Assembly (NCBI RefSeq): GCF_014698965.1
Contig: NZ_JACXAE010000120.1
Location: 1 to 55,278 of the forward strand
Reading direction: 5' to 3'
Origin: Iningainema tapete BLCC-T55
Lineage (GTDB): Bacteria > Cyanobacteriota > Cyanobacteriia > Cyanobacteriales > Nostocaceae
DNA: 55,278 bases
Shown: positions 1 through 9,516 of the stretch, piece after piece
How positions within the stretch are numbered: position 1 is the stretch's first letter
How the letters are laid out: every line of letters starts with the position of its first letter
Position numbers and translations under genes: made by a program
Notes under the pieces: model-generated
What the model saw: the letters and a program-made list of their open reading frames with translations, nothing else
Databases searched by the model: none
What the model was told of the DNA's origin: nothing

Positions 1-303
1 TCTCATTTTATTCTTGGTTTGCTTTTTTATTTCAGTAATTACCGATTGTGACACTATTGGGTGCGGAATATAGGTTACAGTGATAATGTATGTGCGATTA
101 TCGCTATCCTCCACAAATAAAACCCGGTACTTCCCCACCCGAAGCCGCGATTCCGGACGACCTTTGAGAGGTTTTATATCAAGGGTGGTAGGATCGCTAA
201 CAAGAATATCTAAAGCATTGATAATACGCTGTTGATCTTCAGCTGACATTCGCTCCAAATACCGTAGAGCGGGTTTCAAAACTATATACTGCCAATCAGC
301 CAA
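1..303 (-). CDS. RelE/ParE-family toxin, 3' end cut by window edge
   Basis: About 101 codons are visible with no stop before the window edge, so the C-terminus is missing. The core LKGRPESRLRVGKYRVLF followed by a run of hydrophobic strands is typical of RelE/ParE mRNA-interferase or gyrase-type toxins, which are usually 85-100 residues long. The proposed start is TTG at 303, five bases downstream of a good AGGAG and overlapping the last codons of the upstream antitoxin gene, which implies translational coupling. Which toxin subgroup it belongs to cannot be decided. The assignment is family recognition plus operon context. Confidence 0.8.
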   Translation of the reverse strand, partial: MADWQYIVLKPALRYLERMSAEDQQRIINALDILVSDPTTLDIKPLKGRPESRLRVGKYRVLFVEDSDNRTYIITVTYIPHPIVSQSVITEIKKQTKNKMR

Positions 304-562
304 ATTTGCTCCTAAATAACTTGCGTTTTAATTCCTCTTTTGATACTCCAACATCGCGCCCTGCCAGATAATCCTGTAAAGCTACCTCACTTTCGGCAAT
401 TTCTTCTGGCGGGATGATCTCATCAGTTCCTTCCACTTCCACAGGAATTTGTACTAAAGTTGTTAATGCTTCCCGCAACCGGATTTGCTCATCACGGCTC
501 AGACGTTGAGCTAAACTGAGAACTTCTTCATAAGTTGGCATTGGCTTATGAGTTGATATCAC
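296..562 (-). CDS. Antitoxin partner of RelE-like toxin
   Basis: An 88-residue acidic protein lies directly upstream of the RelE-like gene and overlaps it by 8 bases, the usual antitoxin-toxin order. Its N-terminus (EEVLSLAQRLSRDEQIRLREAL) resembles the short helical addiction-module components common in cyanobacteria. The C-terminus is basic (KEELKRKLFRSKFG) and could bind the toxin. No HTH or AbrB fold is obvious. The antitoxin role is inferred from position and size. Confidence 0.7.
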   Translation of the reverse strand: MISTHKPMPTYEEVLSLAQRLSRDEQIRLREALTTLVQIPVEVEGTDEIIPPEEIAESEVALQDYLAGRDVGVSKEELKRKLFRSKFG

Positions 563-759
563 TACTACTAACTCTAGTATATAAGTATGGGGAACTTGCT
601 TGATGTTAAATTGGTCGAGGGTTTAAACTTGCCATTGATTTGGCTAGTTATTTTACAATTTTGTTTGTGCAATTGTTTCTGGTTGCACTGATTGTTAACT
701 AGTGATGTGAAAACATTAGTGCCATACTTGTCTAGTTACTAAAGATAGATTTTGAGTTA

Positions 760-1122
760 ATGAGCAAAAAGTTTGTCCTCGCCTTGCTTTCATCTCCTGC
801 ACTGTTTGCCTCTGTGTTGTCTGTGGTTATGACTACCCAACCAGCTATGGCTAATCAAACAGTAATTCCAGGCAATGGTGTCAACTGCGTACCCAATCCC
901 CATGCCGCTAACAAAAAATTAGTTTGTGTACGGGTAAGTAAAACAACTACAGTGACTCCTAAGCCAAAGGTGACAACACCCCAATCTGAGTCAAATAGAG
1001 TTCCTGAGTTGCAATTCACTGAGGAAGAAAGTGATACTGCGATCGCGATGTTTGGTTGTGATTGCCCATCTTGTCTTAATGCTATACGGCAAATGCGAGG
1101 TCAAGCGCCCATGCCAGTCTAA
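760..1122 (+). CDS. Small secreted cysteine-motif protein, unknown function
   Basis: A 120-residue protein with a clear Sec signal peptide (SKK, hydrophobic run, Ala-x-Ala near residue 31: PAMANQ). The mature part has one Cys pair (NCVPN...LVCVRV), a Thr/Pro/Lys-rich linker and a C-terminal segment with CDCPSC. The four-Cys arrangement, with a CxCxxC-like cluster near the C-terminus, could bind metal or form disulfides. I do not recognise the family. It stands alone, about 200 bases from its neighbours. It may be a periplasmic metal-handling or structural peptide, but no function can be assigned. Confidence 0.6.
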   Translation: MSKKFVLALLSSPALFASVLSVVMTTQPAMANQTVIPGNGVNCVPNPHAANKKLVCVRVSKTTTVTPKPKVTTPQSESNRVPELQFTEEESDTAIAMFGCDCPSCLNAIRQMRGQAPMPV

Positions 1123-1150
1123 TATAGGAATACAAACTAAATAAATTACA

Positions 1151-1186
1151 TCTTTTGTGAGATGGGCATCTTTTGTGAGATGGGCA
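1151..1186. repeat. Two 18-bp tandem direct repeats
   Basis: The 18-mer TCTTTTGTGAGATGGGCA occurs twice head to tail just downstream of the small secreted-protein gene. It is followed by CTTGCCCGTCC. Similar 'GGGCATCTTGCCC'-type dispersed fragments are seen near 29690 and 31860. Confidence 0.7.
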
Positions 1187-1232
1187 TCTTGCCCGTCCTA
1201 GATAATAGGCGGGGACGCCCACTCCACAGCTG

Positions 1233-4211
1233 CTACTTTCCTTGCAATGGTGCGTTCAGAGTTTTGTTAATTCGATCGCGTGTTTCGAGCAAGTGTGCTT
1301 TGGTGTATTCGTCGTTTGAACGCGCTTGCTCCAGCTTTTCGCTTAGTTGCCGAAGTTTATACCAAGCCAGTGTACGTGCATCTTCCGGCACTTTTTCTTG
1401 GCGCAACACCATACCTGTTAAGATGTCCAGGTATTCTCGCTGCAAGCCACGACGTAAACTAGAAATTTTAATTAGATCACCTTTTGGTTTTAACACCTCA
1501 GTCCAAATTCCTGATTGCAATGTGTTAAATAGTTCGGGAAGCGTCAGAGCTTCATCTTGTTGGCTTTTTAGTTCGATATCCTTAAGTCGTCCGAGGCGAT
1601 CGCCTGATAGTAATTCCGACAACACCAAACTCTGCATGAACAACACCAAGTCATGAATTGGATAGTCCAACCTTCCAATTCGGGGAGAACTGCCCCAATG
1701 TCGCCAACGGGAAGGTGCTAATTTATTCAATAGTTCCGGTGAGAAGTTAAAAGCATCTTCGGCAAATACATATTTTTGTACGATTGTCAATGCCTGTCTT
1801 TGTTTTTCTATTGGCACTGGTTGAAATGGTAATCGCCCATGGGGATCGCCTGCATGAACTCGGTAAAAAGATTGACCACCTATGTATTTTGTGGTATAAT
1901 ATATATTCTGAAAATAATTACCTAAGACAGTACCAAACCTTTCGCTTACATCGCTATAACTATCTCCTTTACTTGGATAACGAGTGTTGAGACGATCCCA
2001 CATTAACCGAGAATTATCTAACTGCCACTGAGAGTACATCAGCACATCACCACTGTTATCCCAAGCATCGGCAGTTGGATCAAGGTCAAACACATCCTCA
2101 TCTGTAGAGTAACTTAACTCCGGTTTGTAAGATTGTCCAGCAATTTTCGCCAAAAATGCTTTTTCATCTGTAGGTGCTGGTGTGTAGCCGTACTGAATTG
2201 CCCACTGATCATAAGGTCCTACCTTAGTGGGAAAATAGTCTCCCTGCTTGATCCCCTGGGGTGCAAGATTTGGTGGAATGTAATCCATCACCGACGTAAC
2301 CAAACCTTTGTTCTGAGTAATCTCCTTATTGTTGAGCTGTTCTGGTGGTAGCATGGTACTACCACGGAAATTATGTCTTAACCCCAAAGTATGTCCTACT
2401 TCATGAGCAATAATTAACCGTAAATATTGATGGATGTAATCTTTAATTTGTTCGCTACTAGGTGGTACATTTTGTAAAAGTGACATCGCCATTGTACCTA
2501 AAGAGAACTGGTTAGCAGCTTCCATACCGTAGCAAAGGTCGTACTCCCCAGCAAGTTTGGATAAACGCTGTGTAAAATCCTTGATGGGTTTTTGAATGTC
2601 AGCATTTTTCTGTATACTGTTACCTCTTGGTTCTAAACCATTGGCGCACAGCAGGCGATTTTGCATGAATGCTGATAAAGAAGTGCGAGTGTTAGTTTGT
2701 GGTTGGACAATTCGGCGATAATCACTCTTGAGAGCGCGGACAAAGCTAGCATCTACTAAGATGGTGGCGTTCAAAATTTGCCCTGTTAAAGGATTAACAC
2801 GAGATGGTCCCATGGCAAAGTATCCATCTACTGTATTGATCCAGCGAATTGTGTTATAACGTATGTCGGCAGGGTCAAAATCGGCTTTGTCTGGCATTTG
2901 CCGCACTTGAATTGCATTCTTAAATCCCGCTTTTTCAAAAGCTTTGTTCCACATAAGGACTCCTTCTGTGATTGCCGCACGGTATTGTTCGGGAACGGCG
3001 TTATCAATCCAGAAGACTATTGGTTGTTTGGGTGGAGAAATTGCGGCTTTGGGATCTTGTTTTTCTAAATGCCAGCGATTAATATAGCGGACAAATGGAT
3101 CGCGGCGATCGTCGTTGGATAAGTCTTGGTAAGCGGTGAGGAAATAGCCGATGCGATCGTCAGCTAAACGTGGTTGGTAGTTGTTTTGTGGTAGTTGAGA
3201 CAAACTGTAGTGGAGGCGCAGGGTAAAGCCACGTTGGTCGGGGAGAGTGGCAAATAATGGTATTTTTTCTTCCGCTCGATGACTATCACCAATACTGGAA
3301 AAATTCAAAACTGATTCAATTTCCATGTTCTCTGGGAATGCTTTAGCACTTCCAAAGTAGGAATTCTCTGTACTTGGGCTAGATACTCCTAAACTAGAAG
3401 ATAATCCAGCTAGGTCTGTAAGTAGTAACTCGCTCAAGTCGATGAGAATCGTTTTGCGTTGTGGATGAATACTTTTGATGGAAATACTGTATAGCACTGA
3501 GTCGCTGAAGGATCGGGAACGCGATCGCGCTTGTGGATCTCCTTCATTTGTTCTAAAGTTTACATTGCGAACTACAAATTGCAAGTTATTACCGACGCGG
3601 TTAAAGTAAAATAAAAAATCTTGTAACGGCATTCCACTATATATTCCAGCTTCGCCGATCCCAGATTCTAATGTCGCTGTTGCTAGGTAATTTTTATTTA
3701 ATTGTTCTGGCTTAATTTCTAAGTAAATTTTGTTTTTTTCTTTATTCCGGTAGAGCGTAAATAACCCTTGTAACTTTTGAGTATCTTTAACTACTCGATC
3801 AAACTGCTCTATTTCTTCTTTTTTTGCTGGTTTAGAATCATTATCCGACTTTTCGTCACCATTTTTGACCAATTGTTTTCGACTAACTTGTAAAAATGGT
3901 TGCTGTCCACTATGTTGAGTATTTCTTACCACCCAAATATAAGGATGACGCTGCGCTGATTGATTTTGGTCGATCACCCAAACTTGCTGTGAGGGAGTGG
4001 GGGCTAGGGGTCCCCTCTGGGGTTGGGGGGAGTTTGTGAGTTTGTGAGTGGGGGAGAAATTATTTGGGGGAGTGTAAGAGCGTTCCTCTCTACTCTGTTC
4101 TTGGTATAAGCGTGTTCTAGCTTCTGTTGAAGTTAGAGACTGGGCGTCAACAGTTGTGATGCCAAAAAATAAACCATGCCACAAAATGGTGTAAAGTGTA
4201 AATCTCTTCAT
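1233..4211 (-). CDS. Secreted zinc-dependent metalloprotease (DUF5117/DUF5118 type)
   Basis: A protein of about 992 residues with the metzincin-like zinc motif HEVGHTLGLRHNF near residue 602 (HExxHxxGxxH, Glu as base, three His as ligands). The large N-terminal region matches the pattern of the DUF5118/DUF5117 proteases widespread in bacteria. The ATG at 4211 is preferred over an in-frame GTG at 4238 because it starts directly with a signal peptide (MKRFTLYTILWHGLFFGITTVDAQ ends in a plausible AxA-type site). A Pro/Gln-rich segment at residues 35-55 coincides with G-rich low-complexity DNA (about 4000-4075). Likely exported, degrading extracytoplasmic proteins; substrate unknown. Monocistronic by position. 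Confidence 0.88.
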   Translation of the reverse strand: MKRFTLYTILWHGLFFGITTVDAQSLTSTEARTRLYQEQSREERSYTPPNNFSPTHKLTNSPQPQRGPLAPTPSQQVWVIDQNQSAQRHPYIWVVRNTQHSGQQPFLQVSRKQLVKNGDEKSDNDSKPAKKEEIEQFDRVVKDTQKLQGLFTLYRNKEKNKIYLEIKPEQLNKNYLATATLESGIGEAGIYSGMPLQDFLFYFNRVGNNLQFVVRNVNFRTNEGDPQARSRSRSFSDSVLYSISIKSIHPQRKTILIDLSELLLTDLAGLSSSLGVSSPSTENSYFGSAKAFPENMEIESVLNFSSIGDSHRAEEKIPLFATLPDQRGFTLRLHYSLSQLPQNNYQPRLADDRIGYFLTAYQDLSNDDRRDPFVRYINRWHLEKQDPKAAISPPKQPIVFWIDNAVPEQYRAAITEGVLMWNKAFEKAGFKNAIQVRQMPDKADFDPADIRYNTIRWINTVDGYFAMGPSRVNPLTGQILNATILVDASFVRALKSDYRRIVQPQTNTRTSLSAFMQNRLLCANGLEPRGNSIQKNADIQKPIKDFTQRLSKLAGEYDLCYGMEAANQFSLGTMAMSLLQNVPPSSEQIKDYIHQYLRLIIAHEVGHTLGLRHNFRGSTMLPPEQLNNKEITQNKGLVTSVMDYIPPNLAPQGIKQGDYFPTKVGPYDQWAIQYGYTPAPTDEKAFLAKIAGQSYKPELSYSTDEDVFDLDPTADAWDNSGDVLMYSQWQLDNSRLMWDRLNTRYPSKGDSYSDVSERFGTVLGNYFQNIYYTTKYIGGQSFYRVHAGDPHGRLPFQPVPIEKQRQALTIVQKYVFAEDAFNFSPELLNKLAPSRWRHWGSSPRIGRLDYPIHDLVLFMQSLVLSELLSGDRLGRLKDIELKSQQDEALTLPELFNTLQSGIWTEVLKPKGDLIKISSLRRGLQREYLDILTGMVLRQEKVPEDARTLAWYKLRQLSEKLEQARSNDEYTKAHLLETRDRINKTLNAPLQGK

Positions 4212-4238
4212 TAAATATGTACCTGACAAAAATCTCAC

Positions 4239-4692
4239 TAGTTATATTGCCCGCATTGCACTCTTTGTACTCTCCTCACTCAATCGCTTAGCCTGAAAGC
4301 ACTGTAAGCTGCCGGATATCTAAGAGCTAATTTGTGGGATCATATGTCACCGCCATTGTTTAGCCTTGAAGTTTTGTACTGTAGTATTTTTCCCAAAAAT
4401 TGCATCTTTAGCCAACTGTACGTATTATTTTTACATTACTACCAGAAAATTGCCGAAATGATAGTATCACAACTTAACTTGAACACCTGATTTTACTGAA
4501 AAGTAAAATACTTTTTCTAGAAATATTTTTCTTTGTCAAGGAGGAAGAAAACAGCACACATTTATGCTCAACGTAAAAACACTGTAATTATTAATACTAA
4601 ACTCTTGAAAAGAGAAAATCCATAGGGAGCCAAAAAAAAATCTCAAAAAGCTCTATTTAGTCAGTAAGTGCATAGTAGCAACGGAAACAAAA
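4239..4692. other. Intergenic region between divergent genes
   Basis: 454 bases, AT-rich, containing the promoters of the divergent protease and pentapeptide-repeat genes. I see no RNA gene, no clear operator and no convincing ORF. A purine-rich stretch near 4540-4555 (AAGGAGGAAGAAAACAG) looks like an isolated Shine-Dalgarno sequence but has no ORF behind it. Confidence 0.5.
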
Positions 4693-6405
4693 ATGCCACA
4701 GTTATCTCAGGTTTGGAAGCTTTTAACTTATGTCAGAAGATCGTGGGGACAAGAAATACCTCAGAAAACTTCTGTGCCAACGGAAGTTATATTGCCATCA
4801 AGGAGAATGATCAAAACACAAAACACAAAATTTGAGTTGGCGCAAAATAATTTACCACAGTTTTGTAATGCATCAAAACTACAACAAAGCTTGGCAGAAT
4901 GGTCAAAACGAGGAAATGATGAGACTTTTAAAATTAGCGATCGCCAAATGCACTATGAAATTTATGATTTGATGGGCGAGTGCGTACTACAACCTGAATT
5001 AGTGGAAAAAGTGATGAATAAGCTCATTACTAGTGATGTTCACCTAGTGCCACTTTTTCTGCGATTAAATGATTTTTATTGCCGCTGGTGTCAGGGAGAA
5101 TTCATTGATGCTGCACCTCCCGATAATTTACCTCAGCAAAAGATGCTTACTCTGTTAGCGCAAAACATGACCGTGGGATTGCGGCAAATAGATATAAATA
5201 CGGGATTAAATATATTAATTTTGCTTTTAAAATTACATCTGTATGCTCAAGAGCGAGAAAACTTAAAGCACCAAATAATCTTCTTTCCTTCAGGTCAACC
5301 AGATTCCAACTATTTCTTTACCTCTCAAATGGTACGTATAATTAACTACAGTGATTCTTTAGAAATTGGTAACTTCAGTAGTACAGTTGGGGAATTTCTT
5401 AGAGGCGGTAACTTTAGCGGAGCTTACCTGGGTGATGCCAACCTAACAGGTGTTAACTTCAGTGGAGCAAACCTTAGTGCCGTCAATTTGGGCGATGCTA
5501 ACTTAATTGGTGCGAACTTCAGTCACGCCAACCTTAGCGCTGCAAATCTGGGCGATGCCAACCTTAGTAGTGCCAACTTTAGTGGTGCAACCCTCTGGCG
5601 CATCGATTTAAGTAGCAGCAACCTAAGTGGTGCCGATCTCAATAGTGCAGATCTTGGTGGTGCAAATCTAAGTAGCGCTGATCTCAGCAGCACCGACCTA
5701 AGTGGTGCTAACCTTAGAGGTGCTAACTTAACAAACGCCAATCTTAAGGATGCGAAACTTTGTCATGCTCAACTTTGTGATGCGATCCTTTTTGGTGCGA
5801 ACCTGAGCGACGCCAATCTTATTGGTGTGGATTTGTGTTACGCTGACTTGTGTCGTGCTGATTTAAGTGGTGCAAACCTGAGTCAAGGAATCCTCAGAGG
5901 CACAAACCTGAGCGACTCAATTCTTTTCAACACCAATCTTAAAGATACGATACTTGATGCTGCCGATCTTAGCTACGCCAAACTTAATGGTGCAAAACTC
6001 AACAACGCTAATCTCAAAGGCACAATGCTAATGGGTGCAGATCTTAGCAATGTAGATCTTAAGGGAGTTAACCTTAATGAAGCCGACCTTAGCGGAGTTC
6101 TTCTCAGTGAAGCTAACCTGAGTGGTGCTAACTTAAGTAACGCGATGCTGTTTGGCACAGATTTTAGCAGTGCCAATCTCAGTAACGCCAACCTCAGTGG
6201 TAGTAACCTCAGTGGTGCAATCCTAAATGGTGCAGATCTTAGCTATACAAATATCAGCTACGCTATTCTCAGTGACGCTAACCTGAGCGAAGCTAATCTA
6301 GAAAAAATGACTTGGAATGAGAATCTAGAGTGGGAAGGTGTACGCGGCTTAGATAAGGCTGTGAATGTGCCAGATGCATTAAAGCAGAGGATGGGGTTAA
6401 GGTGA
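4693..6405 (+). CDS. Pentapeptide-repeat protein with unique N-terminal domain
   Basis: 570 residues. Residues 1 to about 230 are a non-repetitive domain I do not recognise. From about residue 236 to 545 there is a long uninterrupted run of A(N/D)LSx pentapeptides with Leu/Phe at the centre position, which folds as a right-handed quadrilateral beta-helix. The run is around 60 repeats, long for the family. A short tail (WENLEWEGVRGLDKAVNVPDAL) caps the helix, as is common in cyanobacterial members. No signal peptide. Function of such proteins is mostly unknown (DNA mimicry or scaffolding in the few studied cases). The nucleotide repeats create open antisense frames that are not genes. Confidence 0.85.
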   Translation: MPQLSQVWKLLTYVRRSWGQEIPQKTSVPTEVILPSRRMIKTQNTKFELAQNNLPQFCNASKLQQSLAEWSKRGNDETFKISDRQMHYEIYDLMGECVLQPELVEKVMNKLITSDVHLVPLFLRLNDFYCRWCQGEFIDAAPPDNLPQQKMLTLLAQNMTVGLRQIDINTGLNILILLLKLHLYAQERENLKHQIIFFPSGQPDSNYFFTSQMVRIINYSDSLEIGNFSSTVGEFLRGGNFSGAYLGDANLTGVNFSGANLSAVNLGDANLIGANFSHANLSAANLGDANLSSANFSGATLWRIDLSSSNLSGADLNSADLGGANLSSADLSSTDLSGANLRGANLTNANLKDAKLCHAQLCDAILFGANLSDANLIGVDLCYADLCRADLSGANLSQGILRGTNLSDSILFNTNLKDTILDAADLSYAKLNGAKLNNANLKGTMLMGADLSNVDLKGVNLNEADLSGVLLSEANLSGANLSNAMLFGTDFSSANLSNANLSGSNLSGAILNGADLSYTNISYAILSDANLSEANLEKMTWNENLEWEGVRGLDKAVNVPDALKQRMGLR

Positions 6406-6427
6406 GAAAATTGTACATTCACTAGCC

Positions 6428-6667
6428 TCACTCGCTGTCCCAAGTATCTTTTACAGCAGACCAGTCTACCCAATCTGGATTTTCCGAATGCTTTCGTAAG
6501 CTTTGCAATTTAGGTAGAGCCTCTTTTATAATAGCTTTGTCTTCTTGATCTTCAATCCAATTTAACAAGGTTTCCCAAGCAGTAAGACTAAGCTGCACAG
6601 CAATTCGCTGACCGTTAGCATCTACAAGAAACTGAGCTGACTGCAATGCTTCAATCACTTTCGTCAT
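6428..6667 (-). CDS. Putative orphan antitoxin-like small protein
   Basis: 79 residues from ATG at 6667, chosen because GAGGA lies seven bases upstream; the frame stays open further upstream but those codons overlap the acetyltransferase gene. The protein (MTKVIEALQSAQFLVDANGQ..., ending WSAVKDTWDSE) resembles small cyanobacterial antitoxin-like proteins that begin by setting expression of a partner toxin. No toxin gene lies downstream; the next gene is the convergent pentapeptide-repeat gene. It follows the Eis-like gene on the same strand and may be cotranscribed. The function is inferred only weakly. Confidence 0.6.
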   Translation of the reverse strand: MTKVIEALQSAQFLVDANGQRIAVQLSLTAWETLLNWIEDQEDKAIIKEALPKLQSLRKHSENPDWVDWSAVKDTWDSE

Positions 6668-6710
6668 AAGGCTTCCTCTATTTCCATCCATTATAGAGTA
6701 ACTACTAATC

Positions 6711-7880
6711 TCAAAAGAAATCTGCCATCCAAGGAGAAAAACCTGCAAATATTTGAGTTGCGGCTAGGAGGGCTGTTTGTGTTGCCTCTAGTTTTCCCAT
6801 TAGTTGTAATTGATGAGGTGTAAATAAACCTGTGTAGAGCGGAGCTAATCCTTTAATTTCTAACTTCAACTCGCCCTTTCCACCTTTGCTAACTTCACCA
6901 CGTCCGTTGGCGACAGATAGAATGAAATTACCATTGTTTTGGGCTACCAGTTCATCTTCAACTGTGAGGTGCAGTTGAGCTTGAATATCTGGTGGATAGC
7001 CTCGCTTCTCCAGCGCCTTCACAACATTTACTACCCGCAACATCCAACGATCCACAAACCTTTGTTTAACATTTTGTTCAGGTAACAGCAATGTTAACAA
7101 ATCAATCGGCGAACTTTTCCAGCGCACCATATCTATTACAGAGCGTTGATTGCTAAGAAAACACCACAAAGTTTGTGCAGCAGCAGTTGTCAGAACTACC
7201 CAATCCCTAATACGTATAAAAGTGCTATTCTCTGCTCTGTGTTGGCTAAATATAATATAACCTTGGGGTTGGTCTAGTGAACCGATGAGATAAGCGTACA
7301 CGGCTTCGTTCTCTTCTGGTCGAATTAATTGCTTCCACAATCCTTGATGTCTGTCTAAGTATCCGTTGGTAAGTTTTGCTTGATTGTCATATAATTCATT
7401 AAATTTATAATCTGTTGAAACAGGTGTAATAGGAAGTGGCTGCTCCTTCACCTGGATACTCTCAGTGGGAATTTCCCAACCGCAATAGCTACCTCCCTGC
7501 TCATACCCGACTTTTCGGTATAAGCGTTGAATAGCTGGGTATAGAGCCGATATCGCTACACCTTTTGCATAAAGTTCCTTGACATTAGACTGCATTAATG
7601 ATAATGCAGCACCTGTGCCGCGATGTTCTACAGCAATACCTACTCCACCAATCCCCGTCATTGGTACACGCTCACCACCCCACCATTGCCCCATCGGGAT
7701 AGTCGCCAATCCACCAACTATTTGCTCATCTCGACGGATCACACGGAAGTTCTCTAAGCCAATCCGCTCAAAGAAGACTTTGCTCTCACCCGGCGACATG
7801 GTAAAACACTGCTCCAGGATATATCCCAATCGCCTCTCTTCCTCTGGAGCAATCTGGCTGTAGTCAAGTAAAGAAGTCAT
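6711..7880 (-). CDS. Eis-like GNAT N-acetyltransferase with SCP2-type C-terminal domain
   Basis: 389 residues, the usual length of Eis family enzymes (about 390-410). The N-terminal GNAT domain contains GIGGVGIAVEHRGTGAA, the acetyl-CoA pyrophosphate-binding loop (V-x-x-x-x-R-G-x-G/A). A second GNAT-like region and a sterol-carrier-type C-terminal domain (LTVEDELVAQNNGNFILSV) follow, as in Eis. The C-terminal residue is Phe, and Eis enzymes use a free C-terminal carboxylate as catalytic base (family knowledge). Likely acetylates amine groups of a small molecule or protein; substrate unknown. Confidence 0.85.
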   Translation of the reverse strand: MTSLLDYSQIAPEEERRLGYILEQCFTMSPGESKVFFERIGLENFRVIRRDEQIVGGLATIPMGQWWGGERVPMTGIGGVGIAVEHRGTGAALSLMQSNVKELYAKGVAISALYPAIQRLYRKVGYEQGGSYCGWEIPTESIQVKEQPLPITPVSTDYKFNELYDNQAKLTNGYLDRHQGLWKQLIRPEENEAVYAYLIGSLDQPQGYIIFSQHRAENSTFIRIRDWVVLTTAAAQTLWCFLSNQRSVIDMVRWKSSPIDLLTLLLPEQNVKQRFVDRWMLRVVNVVKALEKRGYPPDIQAQLHLTVEDELVAQNNGNFILSVANGRGEVSKGGKGELKLEIKGLAPLYTGLFTPHQLQLMGKLEATQTALLAATQIFAGFSPWMADFF

Positions 7881-7961
7881 ATCATTTACCGCCTAGCAAC
7901 GCTCTTACTACAATTATAATACAAAAGCGTTACTAAGCTGAAATTACAATGCGTTAAGGTT

Positions 7962-8063
7962 TTATTGTCCACGGCCTGGTTTACAATCAGCAAAACCCAA
8001 TGCCTCTGTGTCGAGGAAACTGGCGTTCGCCATCTCAATAACTGCTTCAACCGGATACTCATT
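7962..8063 (-). pseudogene. 3' remnant of a 68-residue small-protein gene
   Basis: Reading the minus strand gives NEYPVEAVIEMANASFLDTE followed by ALGFADCKPGRGQ and a stop. This aligns without gaps to the C-terminal half of the intact small protein encoded at 9925-10131. The 5' half and start codon are missing. Nucleotide identity is roughly 80% by eye, so it is an old or diverged duplicate in inverted orientation. It flanks the alpha/beta hydrolase cassette on the other side from the intact copy. Confidence 0.7.
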
Positions 8064-8256
8064 CTTTCTCCCAGCTGGGAATTATTTTTCTGTTGATAAC
8101 CCCACATCAGAGAATTATTTCGTATCGCTGTTAGCAGATTACTTGTTAGAAGAATTGTATTTCTACAACGGGTTTATATTTTTCTACAATCTCTCCTCAC
8201 GAATGCTCTGGAATCGAGATTGTCTAAAATATGAGAAAACCAATATATGAAAAGAT

Positions 8257-9117
8257 ATGGAAAGTAAATGGATTAGCCATAACGGAGTTCGCCTTTTCTC
8301 CGAATCTTTCGGTGTTCCAGATGATCCACCAACTTTATTAATCATGGGAGCGATGGCTTCAGCCGTGTGGTGGGCAGAAGATTTCTGCTGCCAATTAGTT
8401 GATCTCGGACGCTATGTGATTCGCTACGATCACCGAGACACAGGGCGCTCAACAAGTTATGAGCCAGGTCACATTCACTATTCCATTGAAGATCTAGCGG
8501 ATGATGCTTTTCGTGTTCTCAATGGCTATGGAATTGAGAGCGCTCATTTAGTGGGGATATCGCTCGGAGGATTTCTAGCTCAACTCATGGCGCTCAAGCA
8601 TCCTCAACGGGTCAAAAGTCTAACGTTAATCGCCTCGGAACGCTTGGCTGAAACCGACCCGACAATGCAAGGGATCGATCCATCTGTCCTTGAATACCAT
8701 GCGAAAGCCAGTAAACTGGATTGGGCAAACCGTGAGGCAGTGATTGAGTATCAGATTGGTGCGTGGCGATTAATTTCCGGTTCAGCCCATCCGTTTGATG
8801 AATCAGCAATCCGCGAATTAGCTGGGGCTGACTTCGATCGCACTCCTAATCTCATGACGACCTTTAATCATGCCTTGATTGGCGGCGGAGAACAATGGGT
8901 TAACCGCCTCCACGAAATCGCTGTACCCACTCTGGTCATTCATGGCACAGAAGATCCTGTTTTACCCTATGCCCATAGCTTGGCGTTGCAAGCAGAGATC
9001 CCGGATGCTGTATTACTACCATTGCCAAGAACAGGACACGAACTGCATCGCAACGACTGGTCTGTTATTCTTGAAGCGATAGAAAAGCACACTGCATCAC
9101 AGCAAGAAACAGCCTAA
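8257..9117 (+). CDS. Alpha/beta hydrolase (first cassette-type gene)
   Basis: 286 residues. The nucleophile elbow GISLGG is near residue 101-106 (Ser nucleophile), with the oxyanion region around [12 protein letters not shown], an acid in HGTEDPVLP and the catalytic His in TGHELH near the C-terminus. The DHRDTGRST motif resembles the RdmC/aclacinomycin-methylesterase-like subgroup. The substrate is unknown. The stop codon TAA lies inside the first box of an attC site (GCCTAAC), as in many integron cassettes. I found no attC upstream, so its left cassette boundary is not defined. Confidence 0.88.
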   Translation: MESKWISHNGVRLFSESFGVPDDPPTLLIMGAMASAVWWAEDFCCQLVDLGRYVIRYDHRDTGRSTSYEPGHIHYSIEDLADDAFRVLNGYGIESAHLVGISLGGFLAQLMALKHPQRVKSLTLIASERLAETDPTMQGIDPSVLEYHAKASKLDWANREAVIEYQIGAWRLISGSAHPFDESAIRELAGADFDRTPNLMTTFNHALIGGGEQWVNRLHEIAVPTLVIHGTEDPVLPYAHSLALQAEIPDAVLLPLPRTGHELHRNDWSVILEAIEKHTASQQETA

Positions 9118-9198
9118 CAATTCGCTTGGAGCGGACTGATGAAAAATCTCGGTTTTGAATTCAGGGTTACTTACAGCTGCTCAAGCGAACCGTTAAAT
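9112..9198 (+). other. attC site 1 (integron cassette recombination site)
   Basis: An 87-base imperfect palindrome. It starts with inverse core GCCTAAC (RYYYAAC) and ends with core GTTAAAT (GTTRRRY). The inner arms TTCGCTTGGAGC and GCTCAAGCGAA pair except for one extra G on the first arm, the extrahelical base that gives attC hairpins their polarity. It overlaps the hydrolase stop codon. Confidence 0.85.
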
Positions 9199-9267
9199 CA
9201 TCAAAAGCCTATTTAATCTTGTACATAGTCTTGTCCTTTCAATAATGCCCATTCTGCTTGCATAAAT

Positions 9268-9516
9268 TAATGATTGAGCTACTTTAAACTCACGCACTGT
9301 CATTGGCGCAGTGCGAACCACATCACCGTAAATCATTGGCGGACGAACATAACGGCTACCGTAATGCACCCAACCATTTTTGGTGAAAGCAAAACCAGAT
9401 AACTGCTGTCCAAAAAATTCCACCATGTCGGTGCGTTCAAATTCATCATGAACTAGAACATCTAACTCTAATTCCTCCTGTAGTTTAATACTCTTGGCAA
9501 TTTCAACATCAATTGC
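9268..9516 (-). pseudogene. metE: Internal fragment of cobalamin-independent methionine synthase
   Basis: The minus strand reads [20 protein letters not shown], then [20 protein letters not shown] and [20 protein letters not shown]. This is the region of MetE around the conserved LDVLVHGE.ERNDMVEYF and FTxNGWVxSYGSR motifs. Only about 83 of roughly 750 residues remain, and both ends break off abruptly, one against the GIY-YIG remnant and one shortly before attC site 1. It cannot be functional. After residue AQSL the downstream codons no longer resemble MetE. Confidence 0.8.

Noticed and set aside
5523-6473. Several 70-codon antisense frames rich in LRLAPLRSA across the pentapeptide-repeat gene.
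   Set aside because: They are the mirror of the repeated sense codons; composition is an artefact of the repeat and there is no ribosome-binding site.
8008-8250. An 80-codon plus-strand frame between the Eis-like gene and the hydrolase.
   Set aside because: Its first part lies over the minus-strand remnant of the 68-residue gene and the rest has Tyr/Phe-rich non-protein-like composition; no family resemblance.
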